Shown here in pieces: positions 27,701-39,700 of a stretch of 64,000 nucleotides of DNA. How positions within the stretch are numbered: the first letter of the stretch is position 1; each line of letters opens with the position of its first letter. The stretch spans positions 38,404,951-38,468,950 of the forward strand of contig CM072523.1 in NCBI GenBank assembly GCA_036898135.1. The letters run 5' to 3'. The notes under the pieces are model-generated. The model saw nothing but the letters and a program-made list of their open reading frames with translations, was not told the DNA's origin and searched no databases. Both the position numbers and the translations under genes were made by a program. The DNA comes from Oncomelania hupensis (taxonomy: Eukaryota > Mollusca > Gastropoda > Littorinimorpha > Pomatiopsidae).

Positions 27701-30700
27701 ATGCAGTAATTTTACATCTCAACCAGCATTTAATACTATAACGTTACTTCTCAGCCGACAACATAATGGAAAGTAGTGTTTCATGAAGTCCGTGACTAAA
27801 TGAGGCCTATTGCGCGTTGTTTACCCAAATCTGCTGTACATTGTATAGGGACGATACAGTTTTTTGTTTCTGATTGTGAATGCGGTTCTGACAGGTATGA
27901 CATCTCGGACGCTGTGAGAAAGCTGGGCTTCCGTCTGGACTCTGCTGCCGAATTCGACCTAAAGATCAAGCTGAAGTCTGTCAACGGCTCCTACATCGAC
28001 TCCTCCCTCCTGCCCTCTCCCTCCATCATCTTTGAACCTGGCGAAGGTAAACATCATTATTATCAGCAACCATAGAAACCTATCCTATCCTGTCCCATAA
28101 CCCGAAGGTCGTAGGGGCACCACAGATGATCGTTTAACCAGCATACTCCATCTTTCTCTGTCCTCAGCAGCCCTCATGGCTTCGCTCAGTGTCAAACCAG
28201 TCCATTCTCGAATGTTGTCCTTCCACCTCTTTTTCGGTCTCCCCCTTCTTCTACCTCCTTGCACTGTGCCTTGCAGAATGGTCTTTGCAAGGCCTGATGA
28301 TCTGGTGACGTGGCCATACCATCGGAGTTTCCGTTTCTTCACCACTGTGAGCAGGTCATCGTGTTGTCCAATAGCTTGTGTGATGGTCTGTCGGACTTCG
28401 TCGTTGGTGATGTGTTGGGTATAGGAAATGCACAGAAGTCTTCTGTAGCACCTCATCTCCATGCTTTGTATTCTTCGTTGGAGATCTGCTGTGAGGGTCC
28501 ATGCTTCGCAAGCATATAGGAAGATGGAGATGACCAGAGAGCGCAGCAGTCTTACTTTGGAATGTAGACTGATGGTTCTGTCTTTCCAAATGGGCTTCAA
28601 CCTTGTCAGGGCAGCAGTTGTTTGTGCGATCCTGGAGAGGACTTCCTGTCGAGACCCATTGTCTGACACAATGGCTCCTAAATATTTGAAGCTGTGCACT
28701 GTGTTGAGGGATTGGCCTTGTACTTTGATGTCCGTGTTGATGCCATGGTGTTGTTGGTCATCATTTTGGTCTTCTCTGCACTTATTTCCATTCCATAAGC
28801 TCTGGAGGTGGTGTCAAGCCTCTGTACAAGCTGTTCAAGTTCTTGTTCCTCTCCAGCCAAACCATCAATATCATCCGCAAAACGAAGATTGGAGATTGCT
28901 CTGCCCCCTATGCTGACTGTGCCTTCGTGATCTGCAAGAGCATCTGACATGATGCGCTCTAGGAAGATGTTGAAGAGTGTTGGAGAGAGTAGGCATCCTT
29001 GACGCACACCGATTGTTGTTCTGAACCAGTTCCCGATGACGCTGTTATGGAGGACTGCACTGGTAGCCTTGTCATACAGGCTTTTGATGACTTCTATAAT
29101 TTTAGGGCTGATGTTGTACACTTTCATGGTTGCCCATAGAGCTGCGTGCCAGACTCGGTCAAATGCCTTCTTGAAGTCTATGAACACATGATATAGATGT
29201 TGTTGGTGCTGTAGGTATTTCTCACAGATTATTCTGAGGTTGAAAATCTGTTCAGTGGTACTTCGCCCTGCCATGAATCCTGCTTGTTCTTCAGCTATGA
29301 TTTGTTCAGCTTGTGGTTTCAACCTGTTGAGTATTATTTTCAGGAGGACCTTGCTGGGATGGCTGATGAGGCTGATGGTGCGGTAATTTTCACACTCCTG
29401 AAGGTTACCTTTTTGGGGAAGAGTGATGACAAGCGACTGGGTCCATGGTGTAGGCCATTCCCCACTCTGCCAGATCTTGTTACAGATAATGGTGAGAGCA
29501 TCAGTCATCGCTTCTCCTCCTGCTTGTAGCAGTTCCGCTGGTATGTTGTCCACTCCCGCTGACTTCCCTTTCTTCAGCGATTGCACTGCTGCCTCAACTT
29601 CTTCCCGGAGAATTGGGAGGATTTCTTCTTCTTCTCTGCTCTCGGGACATGCTAGAACTGATGGGTCTCCATTTGGTGTATGGTTGTAAAGGTCAGAGCA
29701 GTACTCTGTCCATCTGTCCAAGACTTCTTGTTCTTCTGTAAGGCAAATGCCAGACTTGCTTTGGATAGTGGATACTTTGGGCTGTTTAACACTTGCTTCA
29801 CAGTCTGGTAGGCCTTCTTGCTGTTGTTCTTGTTCAGATTGTTCTCTATTTCCTGGCATTGATCTTCTATCCAGTTCTCCTTTGCTGTGCGCATGCCTTT
29901 TCGGATGTCATTGTTGATTTTTCGGTAGACATCAGCTCCCTGTGAGGTGTTCTTTTTCTTTTTTTAACTCTCTTCGTTTATCACACAGATCCAAAAGTTC
30001 AGGTGTGATCCACGGCTTCTTCTTTGGTCGGTGCTTGCCAAGGATCTCAGTGGCGGCATCTGTTACAGCTGAGTTGAAGGTATTGGTCATGGTGTTGACA
30101 TCTACTTCGCCTGCCCCCAAAATAAGCAGTGGTGCAAATTTCCCTCCAATTGTGGCCTGAAATATTTTTGCCACCTCCGGGTCTTGCAGTTTGTCCAGGT
30201 CGAACTTCAGCCTAGTGCACTTTGCTGTATTTACTCTCTTCAAATGGAGCCGGAAAGACATCATCACGAGATCGTGGTCACTTCTAATGTCTGCTCCTGG
30301 AAAAGTGCGTGTCCTGCCAATGTTGATGCTTGATCTGAAGCGTTTCTTGACCATGATGTAGTCGATCTGGTTGTGATGTTCCCCGCCAGGACTGTGCCAT
30401 GTCCATCGTCTGGATTTTTTGTGGAGACCAAGCGTGTTTGCCAGTACCAGATTGTTGTATCTGGCAAACTCCAATAGCCTCAGACCCCTGTCATTTGTCT
30501 CGTTGTTGCAGTGGGGTCCGCATGTGTCTCCCCAGTTGTGGTGCGCATCTTGGCCAACCTTGGCATTCCAGTCGCCTTGCACTATGACTATGTCCTTCTT
30601 CGGCACTTGGTCAAGGACCGCCTGTATATTTTCATAAAAATCCTCCACTTCGCTGTCTTCATAGTCTGATGTTGGGGCATAGGCCTGGATGATGGTAATG

Positions 30701-33700
30701 TTGAAAGGGGTTGCTCTCAGACGGATGGTAATGAGTCTACTGGAGACTGGGCGGCAACCCATGACAGTGGCTAGAATGTTCTTGTGGACCAAGAATCCAA
30801 CGCCGTGTTCGTGCCTGTCATCTCTACCGCTGAAATAGAGCTTGTGGCCTTTGTCAGTCGTTGTTTCACCTAGGCCTTTCCAGCGCAGTTCGCTGATACC
30901 TAGAACGTTCCATCGATAGTGGTCCAGCTCGTGGGCCAGTTCTTCTAATTTTCCTTCCGCAGTTAGGGTCCTGACATTCCAGGTTCCTATGACGATGTTG
31001 TTTCTCGTGCGGATCTTGCTAATTTGTCCATCAGTAGCATACTTTTCACCTCCGTCCTGGTGGCCAACGGAAGGCGCGGTCCTTGTTCCGGGCGACGACC
31101 GATCCGGCATGGAATTAGTGGATAGCCTCATCATGTGTTGTGTCTTGGGCAAAAAAGACCTGGCAGGGCCCAATCCTCTCCAGGCTGTTGGCCACAGCCG
31201 AAATCCACGAATACAGTGTGGCTCGCCTTGGCCCTGAGCACGTGGTCGTTGAACCTGTAGTAACGTGAGGTTCCTCCGCCCTGGCCGGTGACTTCTGTGT
31301 AGAAGACTTTCGCCCAGTGATGCCGTGCTAACATCACCCCTGTTAGTCGCCTCTTACGACACGCAGGGAAACGTTGGGTCTATTCTATTTGCCCGAACCC
31401 ACAGGTTCCTGGACAACGCAACAAACCACCACAATGTTATCCTCAGCAGCAGCAACCGTACCTCTCTGCAACAACAGCAACAACTACAACTCGTCACATA
31501 ATAGTTATCAGCAACTACTAAATGAATACTTTTGTAATAAACGTCTCACCAGTATCAGTAACATCAGCAGCAGCAGCTTGCCCGCACTTCATATTAGTTA
31601 CAAGTCATTGGCAGTACTATAATATGCAAGCCCTACTTCTGTACATATTACAGCCAACGAAATAGGAAATGGAGAAACAAATAATATAAGCCTAACGCGT
31701 CATTTAGCGTGTTTACAATTACTAATTAGATTCGCTTTCTAGAACTGCTGATTTCATGTTCTCTATGTTCTGTTTCATCTTGAAGGTCATCACCAGGACG
31801 ACCAAGGTCACAGCCGCCTGAATCTGGTCAGGAAGGACGCGTGGTCGCTCAGTAATATAGAGCACCGCTCTCTGGTGAAGGCTATGCGTGGCTTGCAGCA
31901 GGATCACTCCACTGATGGATTTCAGTCTATTGCCTCTTTCCACGCTCTGCCCCCTCTTTGCCCAGATCCCTCTGCCACTAAGCGCTACGCCTGCTGCATC
32001 CACGGCATGGCCACGTTCCCCATGTGGCACAGACTGTACACCGTGCAGTTCGAGGACGCTCTCAGGCGTCATGGCGCTCTGGTCGGCATCCCTTACCTCG
32101 ACAGTCTGCGGTCCTTGTCGTGAGTACATATTTTGGTTGTTTGGGGAGACGAGCTCCTTTCACGAGGGGATCTTAGGGCAAGGCGTGGGTACAGCGCATG
32201 CTTTTGTCACTTTCCGTTACTCAGAGCTATCACTCAGTCCCATATGTTTAATGTACCCAAACAATACTTTGTTATTTCAGACATTTAGGCCAGTGTAGTT
32301 CAGGAAGTCCGGCATTTCAGGGTAGCTGCTTTATACAAAATCTGAGATTCAAGGTGTGTTGAGTAGCGAAGATAAATTTTAGCATGGAAGCAGGAAGCAC
32401 GGGATTGTTGGGAAAAATGGCAAGTCCTTCACCTGCATCCCTGACACACGTTTGCTGTTCTTGGTCCTCAACAACCTGAATGCATGTATGATGGGGGAGA
32501 GGGGAGGAGGAGGAATGGCAAGTCGTTCTCTTGCACCTTTGATAATATAATTATGCTCTTTGTGATCCTAAGCCAACTACCCCCATTCCTGGACAACGCA
32601 ACATACCACGACTCGTACCTCGACACTGATGAGCCCAACCCCTGGGCCGGCGCCGACATCGAGTTCGAGAACAGCAAAGTGGAGCGTACGGTCAACACAG
32701 ATAGGCTGAGCAAGAAGGGAGAACACGGATACGACACCTGGTCCTTCAAGCAGTATATGTACGCTCTGGAGCAGGAGAACTATTGCGACTTCGAGGTGAG
32801 ATCACGAAATATACTGTAAAAATATTCAACACATTTATGCGTCTACATTCTTTTCTATAACTTTGGAGCACAACTCTTTGCCCTTATTAGTTTTCTTCAT
32901 TCGGGTTTCGTAATTCGCCTTCCTTTAGACTGGAAAGCCCTCCATGGGACAAGAACCTCACTAAAACAACTTGTCAAACATGAATTTTGTTTGAAACAAA
33001 ACTCAAGACTTGTAAGTAAAAACCATAATCAGCAGCTGCTCAAGGTGCTGGGCCCAAACAGGATTTAATTCAAGCAGCCCAAAGCGCCAAAGCCCAAGGC
33101 ACCAACTTGCTGCTTGATGCTCATCATCTAATGCCCCAGACAACTGAGGAACCTTGGACGACTGAGAAGGACATTCAGTCATAACTGCCGCTGTGCTCCG
33201 CTGCATGTGACTACAGGGGGGTAAGTTGGTCAGTCTATGAAAACGCGTGTCTTTCACAATGTGCCTGCTTGCTCAATGCAGTGTGGTCGTGGTGTACAGG
33301 TTCAGTTCGAGATCGCCCACAACGCCATGCACGCGATCCTTGGTTCCACTGAGCACAGCATGGGACACCTGCACTATGCTTCTTACGACCCCGCCTTCAT
33401 CGTCCATCACTCCTTCATCGACAGAATCTTCGCCACCTGGCAGGCCCTTCAGAAGTACAGGTATGAGTCCTTTTTATTAATTTAATCGTTCTTATATAGC
33501 GCTTTTCCAGCTCAAGAGCTGCTCAAGGCGCTGGCCGATACAGGATCTAACTCAAGCCGCCTGAGACGCCCACTCGCAGCCTTTGGGCGCATGGTCTGAC
33601 GCCCGGACAACTGAGCACAATCCTGGGCAGCCAGGGATGGGGGAGAAGGACCTAGGTGCATGCTGGGTGTGTTCCTGTCACCGGTACTCACCCGTCTAGG

Positions 33701-36700
33701 ACATGAGCGTCAGGATCTTTAAAGTCCGTTATGATGGAATGTATGCGGCACAGACTAGACCTCGGTTTATACTCTCATCCGAAGGAGTAGGAAACGGGAG
33801 TAAAGTGTCTTTCCCAAGGACACAACACAATGCCCCGGCCTGGGCTCGAACCCGGGACCTTCAGATCCGCAAGCCAAAGCTCTACCATTAGGCCACCGTG
33901 CCTCCTTCAATTCAGTTCAAGTCATCTGATATTTATTTTGTTTTCCAAGGCATTAAGAAAGTAAACATTTTTCTTTGGGTAAAAGGTAGCAAGTCCTTGT
34001 AGAAGTCTTTTTCCCACAGTAATGAGTACGATAGGCTTCAATGTTTCCAACACTGCTTTTTCCTCTAAGCGAGACTACTTATTTTAACTTATGTTACACA
34101 CAATGTTATCTCCCTTTACCTATAATTATCGTCAGCAGTTGCTTTGAATTTGTTCAGTTGTCCAAGTTTAACTGTAACTTTTATAAAATCTAGTAACAAA
34201 TATTCCCAACCCTCATTCCTGTTGACAGAGGTCATGACCCCAACGAAATCACGTGCTCTCTGGAAATGTTGCGCGTTCCCCTGAAGCCATTCAGTTTCGG
34301 AGCCCCTTACAATCTAAATCCGGACACCAAACAGTACTCCAAGCCTGAGGATACTCTGGACTACCAGGGTCACTTCCACTACGAATTCGACAGCCTCGAC
34401 TTCCAGGGTATGGACGTCGCCATGATCCAGGACTACATCAACGAGAAGAAGGTAGAAGATACCTGACAAACCTTGTTTTTCATTGAGCAGCGAAGAACGG
34501 ATAATCTCAATTCCACTTATATTGAGACAACGCTTATTTTCAAGATTATGAATTATTACATAGTGCGTTACCACCTCAAAGAGCTGCTCATGGAGGTGGT
34601 CGAGAACAGGATCTAACTCAGGCTGCCCAAGGCACTTGCCACTTGATACTTTTTTTCTTTTTTTTTTAAACACTTTTTTATTCTCCAAAACATGCATGCA
34701 GATAATATATTTTCCATTTTCAAATGCTAAATGAGGATGGACATATAAGAAGAAAATGTTATAACATAAAAAGAAGAATTATTTGTTCTTTATGTCACAT
34801 GTATAAAGCCATACTCTTTGGATTTCTATTTCTCTCACAATAATACCTACATACATATTTGGTATTTTAGAGAAATTAAAAAAGAAAGTAAGGTGGGGAG
34901 AAGGAAGAGAGAAGTGAGAGAGAAAAAGAGAAAGAAAGATATTGAGTTAGAAAGAGAGAAAACCATGGGTCATTATCATTTCACAAAATGTACAAAACCA
35001 AGATTAGCACGCTGTGAAAAATACATATACATTTAAACTAATATATATAAGCGCTTATATATCGTCAAACAGTGGTAAGTACGGGTGCCATTCTTGTACA
35101 CATTTTTGATACCTCATTTGTAAAAGGGCCATATATTTTTCTACTTCATATCGGCTTTTTAGCACAGTTGTAAAGGACCTGTAAAGTGGTGTTTTTTTTT
35201 CTATTTTGCATTTATAAATGAATAATTTTGATAATAAAATTAACAAATCTAATATTGTGTCCGTTCTTATATTTATTTCGCAGCCAAATATTACGAGATG
35301 TTCGCTGAAGTGGAAAGCAATAGCATTATAACACTTAGAATTTAGGGCTTTCTCAAAGTCAGTCCAAAACGTTTGAACGAAAGGACACCTAAAGAAAAGG
35401 TGTTGTATATTTTCCCTTTCATGTTCACAAAAAGTACAATTAATACTCTGTTCAACTCCAATGTTAGATAATACTATATTGGTTCCTATTATTCTATGAA
35501 TTATTCTAATTTGCAGCCACTTCAATTTGGTTTCCCTAATTTCCTGTGCTTTCTTAAATATTATTTTCCATTCAACTGTACGCACTATTCTCCCGTCCCA
35601 GTTTTTACAACAGTTAGGTTTTACATCATCTTTGACTAATGTATCATATAATATCCTCGCACCTCTCGGAGATGTACCAATAAGTCTCAACAATTTACTA
35701 TGTTTATAATCAGCAACGTCGGCGTTAGCTAGTTGCAGTCCACACCGGCGAACATATCTCTTAACAGCCTCTACACAGCCATAATGCACTAAAAAGTTAG
35801 TAGTAATATTATATTTGTTAACAAACACTTGAAAACTTAAAAAATTGCCATTGTTATTTAACAAACTTCCAATTATATATGCATCTTTTTCAATCCAGTC
35901 TGGAAAGTAAATTGTTTTATCTTCAACTAAAATATTATTATTACAAAATAATGGCTCCAACAAAATTTCCTCAGCACAGTCAAGTCTAATTTTATCTCCC
36001 AGAATTTCATACGCCTTAAGAACATCATACCAGAATGGATTACAATTTTCTTCCATACACAATTTGTTACCAAGCTTATTAATTAATAATACCTTTTCAT
36101 TTACAATTTCAATTATAATTTTCCATTTATGTTTAGTCTTCATCAACTTTCTGATCCAAGTTATTTTTAATGCGTTCATATAATGGCGTACATCTGGAAT
36201 TCCAATACCTCCTTCAGAGATACTTTTCATTGAGGACTTTTTAGAAATCTTAGCATTTTTATTATTCCAAACAAATGTAAAAATACTTTTTTGAATAGAA
36301 TTGACAATATCGTCTGGTGGATTAGGCAATAACAGCCATAGATACACAAGCTTCGACAAGATCAACGATTTTAGCACAGCAACCCGACCAACTGGCGTTA
36401 ACTGACGTTTTAACCATATCTTGTATAGTATCTTAATTTCTAGAAATTTTGCTTCAAAATTTAATTTAACACAGTCTTTTAAGTCATTTGTAAAAATAAT
36501 TCCAAGTATTTTAAATGTCTCTGGGTTCCATTCCATGCGCAGATGGGGCATGTAAACAATACGAGAATTCTTATTACTACCTAACCAGATTGCGCTACTC
36601 TTGTCTGTATTTAAAACTAAGCCAGAAAAAGAGCCAAAACGTTCAATAGTACTTATAGAATGTCTAAATGAATTTTCGTCTCCTTCTAACATTATTTCAG

Positions 36701-39700
36701 TATCATCTGCATATTGCGAAATTTTACTTTCGTTATTATTAATTTTTATCCCTTTTATTTCTTTATTTTGCTTAATCATAACTGCCAAAATTTCTACACA
36801 CATAATAAATAAATAACATGAAATTGGGTCTCCTTGTCTACAGCCCCTCTGCACATGAAACCATGGCGTTAGATCTCCATTCACAGTTACTGCGGATTTA
36901 ATGTTATAATAGAAGGTAGCAATCCATTTACAGAAGTCAGGACCACATCCAAAAGCATTTAACACTTTTGCCACTTGATACTTGATACTTGCCACTTGAT
37001 ACTTGATGCGTACTGTTTAATGCCCAGACAACTTAGCACTCCGGAAGGACAGAGGTGGAATGGGATCTAGTGCACAGTGGGTACAAGTGTCTTTATTAAC
37101 TCGGTGCAGCGATGTGAGCCTATGTACTAACCACATACAAAAATTCCAAATGTTTGCAGATCTCAGCAGGCTGAGTCCAAAAAAAAAAATAATTTGTCTG
37201 TCCGCCTGTGCAAAACTTGCAAGTGGCTTAATTTCTCAAAACCCATTTTATCTATCACAACCAAACTTGGTAAGTTGGTGTATATCCGTGAGACCACGAA
37301 AATGATCAGTGACTTTAAGGTCAAGGTCAAGGTCACAGAGTCAACACATCCTACCCTAACCTATCCTAGCCCGTAACTCTGAGGTCGTTGGGGCACCACA
37401 GATGATCGTTTAACCAGCATACTCCATCTTTCTCTGTCCTCTGCAACCCTGATGGCTTCGCTCAGTGTCAAACCAGTCCATTCTCAAATGTTGTCCTCCC
37501 ACCTCTTTTTCAGACTCCCTCTTCTTCTACCTCCTTGCACCGTGCCTTGCAGGATGGTCTTTGCAAGGCCTGATGATCTGGTGACGTGGCCATAGCATCG
37601 GAGTTTGTTTTTTTCACCACTGTGAGCAGGTCATCGTGTTGTCCAATGGCTTGTGTGATGGTCTGTCGGATTTCATTGTTGGTAATGTGCTGGGTATAGG
37701 AAATGCCAAGAAGTCTTCTGTAGCACCGCATCTCCATGCTTTTTATTCTCCGGTGTAGATCTGCTGTGAAGGTCCATGTTTTGCAAGCATATAGCAAGAT
37801 GGAGATGACAAGGGAGCACAGCAGCCTTACCTTGGAATGTAGACTGATGGTCTTGTCTTTTCAAATGGGCTTCAACCTTGTCAGGGCAGCAGTTTGTGCG
37901 ATCCTGGAGAGGACTTCCTGTCGGGACCCATTGTGTGATACAATGGCTCCTAAATATTTGAAGCTATGCACTGTGTTGAGAGATTGGCCTTGGACTTTGA
38001 TGTCCGTGTTGATGCCATTGGTGTTGTTGGTCATCATTTGGTCTTCTCTGCACTTATTTCCATTCCATAGGCTCTGGAGGTTGTGGCCTCTGTACCAGCT
38101 GTTCAAGTTCTTGTTCCTCTCCAGCCAAACCATCAATGTCGTCCGCAAAACGAAGGTTGGAGATTGCTCTACCCCCTATGCTTACTGTGCCTTCATGATC
38201 TGCAAGGGCATCGGACATGATGTGCTCTAGGAAGAGGTTGAAGAGTGTTGTAGAGAGTATGCAACCTTGACGCACACCGATTGTTGTTCTGAACCAGTTT
38301 TCGATTGCGCTGTTATGGAGGACTGCACTGGTAGCCTTGTCATACAGGCTTTTGATGACTTCAATAATTTTAGGGCTGATATTGTACACTCTCATGGTTG
38401 CCCACAGAGCTGCATGCCAGACTCAATGAAACGCTTTCTTGAAGTCTACGAGCACATGATATAGATGTTGTTGATGCACACCGACTCAACCAAAGCTTTT
38501 TAGTTTTGAGGTTAGGTCAGCCATCCTAGCTATAAATAGCTTTGCTGATGCTTCCTTTCCTTTCCTTTCACTGGAAGGGAGGGTGCAGGCAAGCTATAAA
38601 TAGTCCGCAGCCAGCAAAATGTGGAGGCACTAAACAGTGCTGCTCACATAGGCATTGAGCTGGTGTGGGTACTGTAGGTATTTTTCGCAGATTATTCTGA
38701 GGTTGTATATCTGTTCAGTGGTACTTCGCCCTGCCCTGAATCCTACTTGTTCTTGAGCTATGATTTGTTCAGCTTGGGATTTCAACCTGTTGAATATTAT
38801 TTTCAGGAGGACCTTGCTGGGATGGCTGATGGTGCGGTAATTTTCACGCTCCTGAAGGTTACCTTTATTTGGAAGAGTGATGACAAGTGACTGGGTCCAT
38901 GGTGTAGGCCACTTCCCACTCTGCCAGATCTTGTTACAAATAATGGTGAGGGCGTCAATCATCGCTTCTCCTCCTGCTTGAAGCAGTTTCACGGGAATTT
39001 TGTCCACTCCCGCTGACTTCCCTTTCTTCAGCGACTGCACTGCTGCCTCAACTTCTTCTCGGAGAATTGGGAGGATTTTTTCTTCTTCTCTGTTCTGGGG
39101 ACATGCTAGAACTGATGGGTCTCCGTTTGGTGTGTGGTTGTAAATGTCAGAGTAGTACTCTGTCCATCTATCCAAGACTTCTTGTTCTTCTGTAAGGCCT
39201 ATGCCAAACTTGCTTTGGATCATGGAGACCTTGGGCTGTTTAACACTGGTCAGCCGCTTCACAGTCTGGTAGACCTTCTTGCTGTTGTTCTTGTTCAGAC
39301 TGTTTTCTATTTCCTGGCATTGATCTTCTATCCAGTTCTCCTTTGCTGAGCGCATGCCTTTTGGGATGTCATTGGTGATTTTTTGGTAGGCATCAGCTCC
39401 CTGTGAGGTGTTCTTTTTCTTTTTAATCTCTTTTTGTTTATCACACAGGTCCAAAAGTTCAGGTGTGATCCACAGCTTCTTCTTTGGCTGATGCTTGCCA
39501 AGGATCTCAGTGGCAGCATCTGTCCCAGCTGAGTTGAAGGTGGTGGTCATGGTGTTGACATCTACTTCACCAGCTCCCAAAATGAGCAGTGGTGCAAATT
39601 TCTCTCCAATTGTGGCCTGAAATATTTCTGCCACCTCCAGGTCTTGCAGTTTGTCCAGGTCGAACTTCATTCTAGTACACTTTGCTGTGTTTACTCTCTT

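Noticed and set aside
29932..31173. 413-residue minus-strand ORF as a host nuclease gene (often labelled craniofacial development protein 2-like)
   Set aside because: It is the APE endonuclease of an RTE-like LINE, with the reverse transcriptase following and other copies in the window.
32086..32119. Frameshift as explanation for PYLDS in FU-e
   Set aside because: The frame is correct before and after and the segment length equals that of sister units; no single indel restores WDW.
33838..33903. tRNA gene on the minus strand
   Set aside because: A and B boxes are present, but the sequence is the head of a dispersed SINE and the cloverleaf pairing is poor.
35055..36995. 646-residue minus-strand ORF as a host gene
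   Set aside because: YADD box, zinc-knuckle-like end, poly-A tail and target duplication show that it is a LINE.
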